Under the pieces are notes generated by a model. It had not been told where the DNA came from and searched no databases. It saw only the letters and a list, made by a program, of their open reading frames with translations. A stretch of 64,000 bases of DNA from assembly GCF_001314605.1 (NCBI RefSeq), contig NZ_LIHP01000012.1, forward strand, positions 56,080-120,079, read 5' to 3'. The position numbers were made by a program, and so were the translations under genes. Shown here piece by piece: positions 17,613-27,036 of this stretch. This stretch comes from Marinobacter sp. HL-58 (GTDB lineage: Bacteria; Pseudomonadota; Gammaproteobacteria; Pseudomonadales; Oleiphilaceae). Position 1 is the first letter of the stretch. Every line of letters begins with the position of its first letter.

Positions 17613-17699
17613 TGGGATCCGCCTTTTGAACATGCTAGATTGGAGGATTCCGGTGCCGCTTCGTGCAGGGAGCGGCAAAGCAAAATCCTTAATCGGCCT

Positions 17700-17728
17700 A
17701 TTATAAATGGGCCTTGGTTGACAGTAAA
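17700..17728 (-). promoter_or_regulatory. guaB promoter
   Basis: On the minus strand, TTTACT (17728-17723) and a perfect TATAAT (17705-17700) are separated by 17 bp. The bases after the -10 (AGGCCG) are GC-rich, as in stringently controlled promoters. The leader would be about 80 bases. Confidence 0.6.
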
Positions 17729-17827
17729 CCGGCGTTGTTTGACTGCCGGGTTGCATCTTTTTGAATTTTCGCTATTTTTACCCTCCATTTTCGGCTTGTG
17801 CGTATGCATCAACACGGAGCGCCTCCC

Positions 17828-19183
17828 TTGGACAGCGGTTTTCAGGATTCCCGACCCCGGGCACTGAGTGTCAGCGAACTGAATCATCAGGCCCGCCATT
17901 TACTCGAGGCCAGCTTCATGCAGGTCTGGGTGGAAGGGGAGCTGTCAGGGCTTTCCCGCCCGCCCTCCGGACACTGGTACTTTTCCCTCAAGGATCGCAG
18001 GTGCCAGATCCGCTGCGCCATGTTCCGGGGCTTCAACCAGCACGTCAGGGAGGTTCCGAAAGAAGGCGAGCAGGTGCGCATCCGTGGCAAGGTCACGCTC
18101 TATGAGAACCGGGGTGACTTCCAGATTATTGTGGAGCATATCGAGCCCGCCGGCCTGGGGGCGCTGCAACAGGCTTTCGAGGAACTGAAGCGGAAACTGC
18201 AACAGGAAGGGCTGTTTGATGCAGCCCGCAAGAAGCCATTACCAACAACACCCCGGCATATCGGTGTGGTCACCTCGCCCACCGGCGCGGCCATCCACGA
18301 CATTCTGACCGTGCTCGCCAGAAGATGCCCCGCCATACCCGTTACCCTCTACCCCACGGCGGTCCAGGGCAAGGCAGCCACCGCAGACATCGTTCGGGCC
18401 ATTGACCGGGCTGCACGCCACGGTGTTGCTGACGTTCTGATTATCGGCCGTGGCGGTGGATCCCTGGAGGATCTCTGGTGCTTCAATGAGGAAGCCGTAG
18501 CCCGTGCAATAGCACAATGCCCATTGCCCACCGTCAGCGCGGTAGGCCACGAAGTGGACATCACTATTGCCGATTTCGTCGCAGACTTGCGAGCCGCCAC
18601 GCCTTCGGCAGCGGCGGAGAAAATCTCGCCCGACCAGAATGACTGGCTGCGCCAGCTCAAGGAAAAGGAGCTGCGGCTGGCAGGGGCCGCAAGCCGGGCC
18701 CTCAAACGCATGGAGACAAAACTGGAGCACCTTTCCGCCCGGCTGAGGGACCCACGCCGGGAGCTGATGGAAAAAGCCCAGCGCATGGATGAACTGGACC
18801 TGAGGCTGGGCAAGGCCATTGCGCAACGCATTGATCGGGACAGGGTCCGCGCCGCCCACCTGGAACAACGCCTGGCGATGCAGTCACCGGCGAAAGCCCT
18901 TAGCGATTGCCAGGGTACCGTGAGCCAGCTAATAGACCGACTGCTGCGGGCAACCCGCGAAACCATTAACCGGCGGCGCGAACTACTGGAACACATGGGC
19001 CAGACACTCCATGTGGTCAGCCCCCTGGCCACTCTGGGCCGGGGCTATGCAATCGTTCAGCAGGAGAATGGCGACATTGTCCGCCGGGCCGGGGATGTAA
19101 AACCGGGCGAAACCATCAGGGCCCGGGTAGCCGATGGCGAGCTCAGTGCAAATGTGATTTCAGTCAATTCCGGGGACCGATAA
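17828..19183 (+). CDS. xseA: Exodeoxyribonuclease VII large subunit
   Basis: About 451 residues. XseA forms exonuclease VII with the small subunit XseB and degrades single-stranded DNA in both directions during repair. The N-terminal OB-fold (to about 105) has VWVEGELSG and GHWYFSLKD. The catalytic core contains ITSPTGAAIHDIL-type sequence, GRGGGSLEDLWCFNEE and SAVGHEVD, then a long coiled coil and a small C-terminal barrel with RGYAIV. The start is ambiguous: TTG at 17828 follows GGAG by 8 bases, while GTG 17798 and ATG 17804 lack a clear ribosome site. It diverges from guaB. xseB is not in the window. Confidence 0.93.
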   Translation: MDSGFQDSRPRALSVSELNHQARHLLEASFMQVWVEGELSGLSRPPSGHWYFSLKDRRCQIRCAMFRGFNQHVREVPKEGEQVRIRGKVTLYENRGDFQIIVEHIEPAGLGALQQAFEELKRKLQQEGLFDAARKKPLPTTPRHIGVVTSPTGAAIHDILTVLARRCPAIPVTLYPTAVQGKAATADIVRAIDRAARHGVADVLIIGRGGGSLEDLWCFNEEAVARAIAQCPLPTVSAVGHEVDITIADFVADLRAATPSAAAEKISPDQNDWLRQLKEKELRLAGAASRALKRMETKLEHLSARLRDPRRELMEKAQRMDELDLRLGKAIAQRIDRDRVRAAHLEQRLAMQSPAKALSDCQGTVSQLIDRLLRATRETINRRRELLEHMGQTLHVVSPLATLGRGYAIVQQENGDIVRRAGDVKPGETIRARVADGELSANVISVNSGDR

Positions 19184-19291
19184 CCGTCAAAAAGACAGAA
19201 ACTTAGCCTATGGTCTAGTAGTCCTGCCTCTCAAAGCGCTTACAGTTGTGATTAATGCGCAACACAACAACAATGTTACGAGGTGGATGTT

Positions 19292-21166
19292 ATGGACTAC
19301 CACTCCGAATTCAGGCGATCCATCGACCGGCCTGAAGAATTCTGGCGGGAAAAGGCGGCTGCCATTGACTGGATCGAGCCGCCCAGAACCATCTGGCAGC
19401 CCAAGGATAATGGTCATGGCGAATGGTTCCCGGACGGCATCCTGAACACCTCGGATGTCGCACTGGATGCGAACATCCGCGCCGGACGCGGTGAGCAGAA
19501 AGCCCTGATCTACGACTCCCCGGTAACCGGCACCACCGGTTCGTACACCTATAACGAGCTTACCCGGGCCGTGGCAACCTTTGCCGGTGCACTGCAGGAC
19601 CGGGGGGTAACCAAGGGCGACCGGGTGATTATCTATATGCCCATGGTTCCCGAAGCCGTCATCGCCATGCTCGGCTGCGCTCGTATAGGTGCCATACATT
19701 CCGTGGTATTTGGTGGCTTTGCCGCTCATGAACTGGCAGTGCGCATCAACGATGCCACACCCAAGGCTGTCATTACCGCTTCCTGCGGTATCGAAGTGAA
19801 AAAGGTGATCGAGTACAAGCCGCTGGTGGACAGGGCAATCGATCAGGCTGACCATAAACCGGAATGCTGCATTGTGTTTCAGCGTCCCCAGGTGAAAGCC
19901 GAGCTCAGGGAAGGCCGCGACTTTGACTGGAACGAGCTCATGGCGCAGGCCAGTCCCGTGGACCCGGTGCCGGTCAATGCAACAGACCCCCTGTATATTC
20001 TCTATACTTCAGGCACTACCGGTAAACCCAAGGGTGTTGTCCGTGATAACGGCGGCCATGCGGTGGCCCTGCGCTACAGCATGCAACTGGTTTACGATGC
20101 CGGCCCGGGCGATGTTTACTGGGCGGCTTCTGACGTAGGCTGGGTGGTCGGCCATAGCTATATTGTCTACGCTCCCCTGTTTGCAGGGTGCACCACCATT
20201 CTCTATGAAGGCAAGCCGGTCAAGACACCGGACGCGGGTGCATTCTGGCGCGTTGTCCAGGATCATGGCGTCAACCTGCTGTTTACCGCCCCCACAGCCT
20301 TCCGGGCGGTTCGCAAGGAAGACCCGGAAGCGGATGAGCTGGCACGCTATGACATCAGCTCCCTGAAGCGAATTTTCCTGGCCGGAGAGCGGCTGGATCC
20401 GCCCACCTATGAGTGGCTCAAGGAGCATACCCGCCTGCCAATTCTCGACCACTGGTGGCAGACGGAAACCGGCTGGGCCATCTGTTGTAACCCGGTGGGT
20501 ATCGAGATGATGGAAACAAAACCCGGATCCGCCACCGTGCCCTCGCCGGGTTATAACGTTCAGGTGGTGGATATGGAAGGCAGCCAGGTGCCTGCCGGCG
20601 AACAGGGCCAGATCACTGTCAAACTGCCCCTGCCCCCCGGCTGCATGACAACCGTCTGGGGTGACGACGCCCGCTTCTGCAAAACCTACCTGGAGCCGAT
20701 TCCGGGGTTCTACAGCTCCGGTGACGGAGGCTACATCGACGATGACGGCTATGTGTTCGTCATGGGACGAACCGACGACGTTATCAACGTGGCGGGGCAT
20801 CGGCTTTCAACCGGCGAAATGGAGGAGGTTGTGGCCTCTCACCCTGCCATTGCCGAATGCTGCGTGGTAGGCGCCCATGACGAAATGAAAGGCCAGATCC
20901 CCATCGGCCTGGTGCTGATCAAGGATGGCGCGACCATCGATCATGACGAGCTTGAAGACGAGCTGGTGGAAATGGTAAGGGACAAGATTGGCGCCATTGC
21001 CTGCTTCAAGAGGGCCCTGGTAGTGGACCGGCTGCCTAAAACCCGGTCCGGCAAGATTCTGCGCCGGGTTATACGCCAGATCGCAGACGGCGAGGAATAC
21101 TCGGTGCCCAGCACCATTGACGACCCGGCGATACTGGAAGAAATCAGCCAGCAGTTCAAACGCTGA
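19292..21166 (+). CDS. prpE: Propionate-CoA ligase (PrpE-like acyl-CoA synthetase)
   Basis: A 624-residue adenylate-forming enzyme that activates propionate (or acetate) through an acyl-AMP to acyl-CoA. The N-terminus PEEFWREKAAAIDW is typical of acetyl/propionyl-CoA synthetases. The P-loop-like YTSGTTGKPKG, the WWQTETGW motif, the GRTDDVINVAGHR hinge and the catalytic lysine in RSGKILRR are all present. The ATG at 19292 follows AGGTGG; a GTG nine bases upstream would give only three more residues. No methylcitrate-cycle genes are adjacent, so the substrate assignment rests on similarity to PrpE rather than AcsA. It is a single-gene unit. Confidence 0.85.
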   Translation: MDYHSEFRRSIDRPEEFWREKAAAIDWIEPPRTIWQPKDNGHGEWFPDGILNTSDVALDANIRAGRGEQKALIYDSPVTGTTGSYTYNELTRAVATFAGALQDRGVTKGDRVIIYMPMVPEAVIAMLGCARIGAIHSVVFGGFAAHELAVRINDATPKAVITASCGIEVKKVIEYKPLVDRAIDQADHKPECCIVFQRPQVKAELREGRDFDWNELMAQASPVDPVPVNATDPLYILYTSGTTGKPKGVVRDNGGHAVALRYSMQLVYDAGPGDVYWAASDVGWVVGHSYIVYAPLFAGCTTILYEGKPVKTPDAGAFWRVVQDHGVNLLFTAPTAFRAVRKEDPEADELARYDISSLKRIFLAGERLDPPTYEWLKEHTRLPILDHWWQTETGWAICCNPVGIEMMETKPGSATVPSPGYNVQVVDMEGSQVPAGEQGQITVKLPLPPGCMTTVWGDDARFCKTYLEPIPGFYSSGDGGYIDDDGYVFVMGRTDDVINVAGHRLSTGEMEEVVASHPAIAECCVVGAHDEMKGQIPIGLVLIKDGATIDHDELEDELVEMVRDKIGAIACFKRALVVDRLPKTRSGKILRRVIRQIADGEEYSVPSTIDDPAILEEISQQFKR

Positions 21167-21299
21167 CGGGTAGCGCCCCTGCCCCCTTCTGTCACCAACC
21201 GGAGCCTGCCAGCCGGCAAAGCTTCGGTTTGGCGACAAGCTTATTACAACTTGTTGTTTTTTAGGCTTAAAAAACTTGCATAAAGTGCTAAAAAAAGCG

Positions 21300-21327
21300 T
21301 TGACGCACTCCCAGCGCGGTCTATACT
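21300..21327 (+). promoter_or_regulatory. Promoter of the cold-shock gene, long leader
   Basis: TTGACG (21300-21305) and TATACT (21322-21327) are 16 bp apart. Transcription from about 21334 would give a leader of roughly 165 bases before the ATG at 21500, the length class seen in cspA-type mRNAs whose leaders fold differently in the cold. The rest of the 333-bp gap back to 21167 is AT-rich and shows nothing else I can name. Confidence 0.6.
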
Positions 21328-21499
21328 GAAAATGCTGTGAAAATACAGCGGTATTTGGTGAATGCGTTTCAACGTCCTGCCGAAGAGCTCTTCGTTGCCC
21401 CTTTCCTCAGTACTTTCTGGATTTTTGCAGCATCGGTAATCCCGTCGGAACACCGAAGGTCCCGTGAGGGCAAAAATCTCGGAAATACAGGAAAGATCA

Positions 21500-21712
21500 A
21501 TGTCAGATGATACAAAAACAGGCCACGTAAAGTGGTTTAACGAGTCCAAGGGCTTTGGCTTCATCGCTCAGGACGGTGGCAGTGACGTTTTCGTTCACTA
21601 CAGTGCAATCAACGCGAGCGGATTCCGCACCCTGACCGAAGGTCAGCAGGTGCAGTTTACCGTTACACAGGGACCGAAAGGCCCCCAGGCGGAAAACGTA
21701 ACCCCGGTCTGA
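21500..21712 (+). CDS. CspA-family cold-shock protein
   Basis: A 70-residue single cold-shock domain that binds single-stranded RNA/DNA and acts as an RNA chaperone. Both RNP motifs are visible: KGFGFIAQ (RNP1) and VFVHYSAI (RNP2). The start [14 protein letters not shown] matches the family; the frame upstream (21464-21499) is leader. The length is normal. A bidirectional terminator follows. Confidence 0.93.
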   Translation: MSDDTKTGHVKWFNESKGFGFIAQDGGSDVFVHYSAINASGFRTLTEGQQVQFTVTQGPKGPQAENVTPV

Positions 21713-21759
21713 GGTTTACGCGACCCCGCCCTATGCCCCTCACGGGCACAGGGAATACG

Positions 21760-21786
21760 AAAAAGCCGGCAGCTGCCGGCTTTTTT
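21760..21786. terminator. Bidirectional intrinsic terminator
   Basis: GCCGGC (21765-21770), loop AGCT, GCCGGC (21775-21780), flanked by an A-run on the left and six Ts on the right. It ends the cold-shock transcript on the plus strand and leuA on the minus strand. Confidence 0.88.
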
Positions 21787-21791
21787 AGTGC

Positions 21792-23492
21792 TCAGGCACC
21801 CGCCTCGGCGGCCTCTTCATGGCGGGCTCCCCGGGGGTCCTCCCCACTCACCGCCTGGGACACTGCCGAGAACAGCGCCTGAAGTGTTGCGGAAGTGGTA
21901 TCCTCGGCCAGGGCAGCCGCACTGCAGTGCTGGCCATTGATGGTCACACGGATGCAGGCCAGTGCATTGGCATTGGTGCCCTCACCGAGGGCAAACTCGT
22001 CATAGGCCTCTACCGCCAGGGACAGGTCATACTCCGCTTCCAGAGCTGCGCAGACCGCCTCAACAGCACCGAGCCCCTGCCCTTTCAGAGTCACCGGGTT
22101 GTCGCCGGCACCAATACTGACTGTGGCTGTTACGCCCTCGTCGTCCCGGTGCAGATCGTAGGACCGCAGCTCCCAGGGCCCGACGACTTTCAGATAACGG
22201 TCTTCGAAAAGACGGTGGATGGTCAGCGAGTCGATTTCACCGCCGTTGGTTTCCGCCTCCCGTTGCACCAGCTTGCTGAACTCGATCTGCAACCAGCGCG
22301 GCAGACTGATGTTGTAGTCACGTTCAAGCACATAGGCAACACCGCCCTTGCCTGACTGGCTGTTGATACGGACCACCTCTTCGTATCGGCGGCCCAGATC
22401 CCTCGGATCGATTGGCAGGTAGGCCACATGCCAGGTGTCGCCCTCCCTGCGCTTCGCCAGACACTTGCGGATCGCATCCTGATGGCTGCCGGAAAAGGCG
22501 GTAAATACAAGCTCGCCGGCGTAGGGATGGCGCGGATGAGTGGATATCTCGGTACAGGCTTCCACTACGTCGGTAATTTCGGCCATCCCGGACAGATCCA
22601 GGGTAGGATCCACGCCCTGGGAATAAAGGTTCATGGCCATGGTCACCAGGTCCATGTTCCCGGTACGCTCACCGTTACCCATCAGGGTGCCTTCCACCCG
22701 GTCGGCACCGGCCATGACCGCCAGTTCCGCAGCCGCCACGGCACAACCGCGATCGTTATGGGTATGGACACTGATACTGATGTGCTCACGATAACGGACG
22801 TTGTCACAGATCCATTCGATCTGGTCGGCGAACACATTCGGGGTGGCCATCTCCACGGTCGCCGGCAGATTGATCACCACCGGCTGCCCCTGGTCCGGGC
22901 GCCAGACATCATTGACCGCATCAATCACTTCGGCGGCGTAGTCCAGTTCGGTGCCGGTGAAGCTCTCCGGGGAGTACTGGAAGGTCCACTCGGTATCCGG
23001 GTATTTCTCGGCGTTGGCCTTGACGATGCGAGCACCGTTAACCGCGATGTCCCTGATGCCGTCCCGGTCCATGCCGAACACCTGCTCACGCTGAACCGTG
23101 GAGGTGGAGTTATACACATGCACAATGGCCTTGCGTGCGCCTTTCAGCGCCTCATAAGTGCGTTCGATCAGCTCTGGCCTGGCCTGGGTAAGAACCTGGA
23201 TATGCACGTCGTCAGGAATCCGGTCTTCCTCGATCAGTTTGCGGCAGAAATCGAAATCTGGCTGGCTGGCCGCCGGGAAGCCGATCTCGATTTCCTTGAA
23301 TCCGAGCTTCACCAGCAAGTCGAACATCCGCTGCTTCTGGGCCACCGACATGGGCTTCACCAGTGCCTGGTTGCCATCCCGGAGGTCCACGGCACAGAAA
23401 CGCGGTGCACGGGTAATGACCTGGTCGGGCCAGCGGCGATCTTTCTTTGCCACTGGTTTAAACGCAACGTATTTACGATGATCAAATGTCAT
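21792..23492 (-). CDS. leuA: 2-isopropylmalate synthase
   Basis: A 566-residue enzyme that condenses 2-oxoisovalerate with acetyl-CoA, the first step of leucine synthesis. The N-terminal HMGL-like TIM barrel has the metal and substrate motif DLRDGNQAL and the later HTHNDRGCAVAAAELAVMAG; the C-terminal LeuA dimer domain (about 440-550) gives leucine feedback inhibition. Start MTFDHRKYVAFKPV at 23492 is preceded by AAGGAA, while an upstream in-frame ATG at 23528 has no ribosome site. The length and N-terminus fit the longer LeuA type 2 group. It diverges from an Lrp-type regulator that may control it. Confidence 0.95.
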   Translation of the reverse strand: MTFDHRKYVAFKPVAKKDRRWPDQVITRAPRFCAVDLRDGNQALVKPMSVAQKQRMFDLLVKLGFKEIEIGFPAASQPDFDFCRKLIEEDRIPDDVHIQVLTQARPELIERTYEALKGARKAIVHVYNSTSTVQREQVFGMDRDGIRDIAVNGARIVKANAEKYPDTEWTFQYSPESFTGTELDYAAEVIDAVNDVWRPDQGQPVVINLPATVEMATPNVFADQIEWICDNVRYREHISISVHTHNDRGCAVAAAELAVMAGADRVEGTLMGNGERTGNMDLVTMAMNLYSQGVDPTLDLSGMAEITDVVEACTEISTHPRHPYAGELVFTAFSGSHQDAIRKCLAKRREGDTWHVAYLPIDPRDLGRRYEEVVRINSQSGKGGVAYVLERDYNISLPRWLQIEFSKLVQREAETNGGEIDSLTIHRLFEDRYLKVVGPWELRSYDLHRDDEGVTATVSIGAGDNPVTLKGQGLGAVEAVCAALEAEYDLSLAVEAYDEFALGEGTNANALACIRVTINGQHCSAAALAEDTTSATLQALFSAVSQAVSGEDPRGARHEEAAEAGA

Positions 23493-23638
23493 TGGGGTGA
23501 TTCCTTGCTGTTCTGTCCGGGAATTCATTGATTGTGTACCAGATTAACGGGTCTGGAGGGGAAAATGATTGCTTTTTTGCCTCCATAAGACTGAGAATAG
23601 CTATATTATTCTACCAAATGACTTTACCTGAGCATTTT

Positions 23639-24136
23639 ATGTCAACAACTTCGAAAACGCTTGTCAAAATCGACAAGATTGACCGCAATATCCTCGAACA
23701 GTTGCAACGGGATGGTTCCCTGACCAACCAGGAGCTGGCGGACAAGGTGGGGCTTTCTCCTTCACCCTGCCTGCGGCGGGTTCGCGCCCTGGAAGAGGCC
23801 GGCGTCATTGTCCGGCAGGTCACCATACTCGACCACAAGAAACTCGGCCTTTCTCTGACCGCGATCATCCTGATCGGTATGGATCGTCATACTCCCGAGC
23901 GCTTTGCCGAATTCGAGAAGCAGGTGGGGGAATACCCGGAAGTACAGGAGTGCTACCTGATCACGGGCCAGGATGCCGACTACATGCTGAAGGTGGTGGT
24001 GCCGGACATGGACCATTATCACCACTTTCTGCTGAACCGGATTACCCGCATTCAGGGCGTGAGCGGCGTCCACTCCAGTTTCGTACTGAGACGGGTGATC
24101 GACAGTACCGCGTTACCTCTGGGGTACCTTTCCTGA
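23639..24136 (+). CDS. Lrp/AsnC family transcriptional regulator
   Basis: A 165-residue regulator with an N-terminal winged helix (LDRNILEQLQ-like DRNILEQLQRDGSLTNQELADKVGLSPSPCLRRVRALEEAG) and a C-terminal RAM amino-acid-binding domain (about 75-150). It begins at the ATG 23639; in-frame codons further upstream lack family similarity. It is divergent from leuA across 146 bp, so control of leuA in response to leucine or another amino acid is plausible. It is convergent with the TetR gene, only 2 bp from its stop. Confidence 0.88.
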   Translation: MSTTSKTLVKIDKIDRNILEQLQRDGSLTNQELADKVGLSPSPCLRRVRALEEAGVIVRQVTILDHKKLGLSLTAIILIGMDRHTPERFAEFEKQVGEYPEVQECYLITGQDADYMLKVVVPDMDHYHHFLLNRITRIQGVSGVHSSFVLRRVIDSTALPLGYLS

Positions 24137-24138
24137 GA

Positions 24139-24753
24139 TTAACCGACGAGTTCGGCCAGGTAGCACCGGGCCATGCACTTGAGTTCGCTGATCATCAGGC
24201 GGGCCTGGTGCTCCGGCAGTGTGGCCGCTAGCCTGAGGACGGTACCGGCGGATCTTGGCAGCATCAGGCTTGCGGTCCAGCGCCGGTCATCCGGTATTTG
24301 GGGGCATTCCCGCCGCAGGCGTGCGTCCATATCCCGGGCATGGGTGTATAGTTCACGGACATCCAGCTCCCTTAACTCCGGTATCGATTCAACACCACTC
24401 CAGATGGCCGAGTAAGCCGGCTCCGTGCGGTAGAATTCATAGAACTGATCAATCAGCACATCCACTGCGTCCGTCAGGTCCAGGGTTTCAAGCCTGTCCC
24501 GCAACGCGGTTTCCATCTTCCTGACATGTTCTTCGGCAATGGCTTTTACGATGGCTGTCTTGTTGGGAAAATAACGATACAGGGAGGCCAGTGACATATT
24601 CGACTGGCGGGCTATGGCAGACATACTGGTGGCGTCGACACCGACCTCATGGAAGATCGCCGCCGCGTGGCTGAGTATGTTATTAACCCGCTCCCGGCTT
24701 CTGGCCTGCACCGGCCGGCGGCGGGGCGTGACGTCTGCGGATTCGTCGGTCAT
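24139..24753 (-). CDS. TetR family transcriptional regulator
   Basis: A 204-residue repressor. The N-terminal helix-turn-helix (about 15-60) reads NNILSHAAAIFHEVGVDATS and LASLYRYFPNKTAI, the classic TetR signature. The C-terminal ligand domain is all-helical and not assignable to a substrate. It is transcribed 9 bp after the thioesterase gene, so it may control that gene and acyl-CoA-related functions. Confidence 0.88.
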   Translation of the reverse strand: MTDESADVTPRRRPVQARSRERVNNILSHAAAIFHEVGVDATSMSAIARQSNMSLASLYRYFPNKTAIVKAIAEEHVRKMETALRDRLETLDLTDAVDVLIDQFYEFYRTEPAYSAIWSGVESIPELRELDVRELYTHARDMDARLRRECPQIPDDRRWTASLMLPRSAGTVLRLAATLPEHQARLMISELKCMARCYLAELVG

Positions 24754-24762
24754 ATCCCTGCT

Positions 24763-25191
24763 TCAGTTATGGTTATAGGGTAAAGCATAGCTGCCAGTAA
24801 CGTGGGCGACCAGTTGCTGCTCATCCCCTTCCCCGGACAGCAACCGGACTTCACAGAATGCGATCCGTCTGCCCAGGCGCAGGACCGTGGCCTCTCCCAC
24901 CAGATCCGCCGGTGCCGGCTTCTGCAGAAAATTGATCGACAGGTTACTGGTCACCGCCATCTCGACTTTCCCGATGGCCGCCATGACCGCCGCGTACATT
25001 GACGCATCCGCCAGCGCCATCTGCACCGGACCGGACAGGGTGCCACCGGGGCGAATCAGCCGCTCCGAAAACACCAGGCGGGTGCGGGCATACCCCTGCT
25101 CACCGGCTTCATCGACCGTAAAACCAATGTCCTCCGCCATGGGCACTCCGGCGCGTATTACGGCTTCAATCTCTGCGGCTGTCAGGGTCAT
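24763..25191 (-). CDS. PaaI-type hotdog thioesterase
   Basis: A 142-residue single hotdog domain related to PaaI/4HBT acyl-CoA thioesterases. The core helix has the GGTLSGPVQMALADASMYAAV pattern, with the aspartate as probable catalytic acid, and the following strand TSNLSINFLQKPAPADLVGEA is typical. It would hydrolyse a small or aromatic acyl-CoA, but the substrate is not evident. Likely co-transcribed with the downstream TetR gene. Confidence 0.8.
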   Translation of the reverse strand: MTLTAAEIEAVIRAGVPMAEDIGFTVDEAGEQGYARTRLVFSERLIRPGGTLSGPVQMALADASMYAAVMAAIGKVEMAVTSNLSINFLQKPAPADLVGEATVLRLGRRIAFCEVRLLSGEGDEQQLVAHVTGSYALPYNHN

Positions 25192-25298
25192 TCACGACTC
25201 TCCGTATGTCCATCTGTACCTTGTGGTAATCGCTCCGTACAATAACGGCCACCATGTGATAAATAAAGAATCCTTCTCAACTGCTTACGGATAACACA

Positions 25299-27032
25299 AT
25301 GCGAGCAAGCCGTTACCTGATTGCCACCCAGAAAGAAACGCCTGCAGATGCCGAGATCATCAGCCACCAGATGATGCTCAGGGCCGGGATGATCCGCAAA
25401 CTGGCCTCTGGCCTCTACTCCTGGCTGCCTATGGGACTGCGGGTGCTGCGCAAGGTTGAACGCATCGTGCGGCAAGAGATGGACAAGAGCGGTGCCCAGG
25501 AGGTGCTGATGCCCGCGGTGCAGCCCGCCGAACTGTGGCAGGAATCCGGGCGCTGGGAGCAATACGGGGGAGAGTTGCTGCGGATGCAGGACCGCCACGG
25601 GCGCGACTTCTGCTTCGGGCCGACCCACGAAGAGGTGATCACCGACCTGATCCGCAACGAACTCAAGAGCTACAAGGAACTGCCGGCGAATTTCTACCAG
25701 ATCCAGACCAAGTTCCGCGATGAGCGACGCCCCCGTTTCGGCGTGATGCGGGCCCGTGAGTTCATCATGAAAGACGCCTACTCGTTTCATGTGAATGCCG
25801 AGTCTCTCAACGAAACCTACCAGGTGATGCACCAGACCTACTGTGCCATTTTCGACCGGCTGGGCCTGGATTACCGCCCGGTGGAAGCGGACTCCGGCGC
25901 CATTGGCGGCAGCGCTTCCCATGAATTCCATGTGCTGGCCTCTTCCGGGGAAGACGCCATCGTTTTCAGCACCGAAAGCGACTACGCCGCCAACATCGAG
26001 AAGGCGGAAGCTGTTGCGCCGGCCGGCGAACGTCCGGCACCGGCACAGGACATGAAAGAAGTGGCAACGCCGGGACAGCGCACCATTGAGGCGGTTGCCG
26101 GTTTCCTCGGTGTCGACGCCAGCGCAACCGTCAAGACCCTGATGGTCAGGGCCGAGGAAGATGAGAACGGCAACAACGGACTGGTTGCGCTGGTCCTGAG
26201 GGGTGACCACACCCTCAACGACATCAAGGCGGAACAGCTCGAAGGTGTAGCGGAACCACTCACCATGGCCACCGATGAGGAAATCGAACAGGCCATTGGC
26301 TGCAAGGCCGGCTCCATCGGCCCCGTCAATCTGCGGGTACCGGTGATTGTTGACCGCAGCGCAGCCCACCTGGCTGACTTTGTCTGCGGCGCCAACAAGG
26401 AAGGCTACCACCTGACGGGTGTCAACTGGGAGCGGGATGTACCCCTGGGCCGGGTTGAAGACCTGCGCAATGTGGTGGAAGGCGATCCGAGCCCGGACGG
26501 AAAAGGCACGCTGGAAATCCGCCGAGGCATTGAGGTTGGCCATATTTTCAAGCTGGGCAACAAGTACAGCAAGGCCATGAACGCCACTGTGCTGGACGAG
26601 AACGGCAAGAGCGCCATCCTGGAGATGGGCTGCTATGGCATTGGCGTCTCCCGGATCGTCGCCTCCTCCATCGAGCAGAACCACGACGACAAGGGCATCA
26701 TCTGGCCAGAGGCCATTGCACCCTTTGAGGTGGCTGTCGTGACCCTGAATGCTCACAAATCACCGGCGGTGATGGAAGCCGGTGAGAAGCTCTACACACA
26801 ACTTCGCCAGGCCGGTTTTGATGTGCTGCTGGACGACCGCAACGAACGGCCCGGCGTGAAGTTCGCGGACATGGAACTGATTGGCATACCCCATCGCTTC
26901 GTGGTGTCCGAGCGGGGGCTGGCGGCGGAAACACTGGAATACAAGGGCCGCCGCGATGCGGACAAGCAGGATATTGCGCTGGACGAAGCCCTTCCGTTCC
27001 TGATCAGCGCTTCACCCCGCAACGGGCTCTGA
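25299..27032 (+). CDS. proS: Prolyl-tRNA synthetase
   Basis: A 577-residue class II synthetase of the bacterial type. It starts [46 protein letters not shown], with class II motif 2 in the [26 protein letters not shown] segment. An editing (YbaK-like INS) domain for deacylating Ala-tRNAPro is inserted at about 225-385, and a C-terminal anticodon-binding domain begins near 470. Full length. Convergent with murB, with only four bases between the stops. Confidence 0.97.
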   Translation: MRASRYLIATQKETPADAEIISHQMMLRAGMIRKLASGLYSWLPMGLRVLRKVERIVRQEMDKSGAQEVLMPAVQPAELWQESGRWEQYGGELLRMQDRHGRDFCFGPTHEEVITDLIRNELKSYKELPANFYQIQTKFRDERRPRFGVMRAREFIMKDAYSFHVNAESLNETYQVMHQTYCAIFDRLGLDYRPVEADSGAIGGSASHEFHVLASSGEDAIVFSTESDYAANIEKAEAVAPAGERPAPAQDMKEVATPGQRTIEAVAGFLGVDASATVKTLMVRAEEDENGNNGLVALVLRGDHTLNDIKAEQLEGVAEPLTMATDEEIEQAIGCKAGSIGPVNLRVPVIVDRSAAHLADFVCGANKEGYHLTGVNWERDVPLGRVEDLRNVVEGDPSPDGKGTLEIRRGIEVGHIFKLGNKYSKAMNATVLDENGKSAILEMGCYGIGVSRIVASSIEQNHDDKGIIWPEAIAPFEVAVVTLNAHKSPAVMEAGEKLYTQLRQAGFDVLLDDRNERPGVKFADMELIGIPHRFVVSERGLAAETLEYKGRRDADKQDIALDEALPFLISASPRNGL

Positions 27033-27036
27033 GGCT

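Noticed and set aside
25188-26756. A 522-codon open frame on the minus strand
   Set aside because: It is antisense to proS and has no family similarity.
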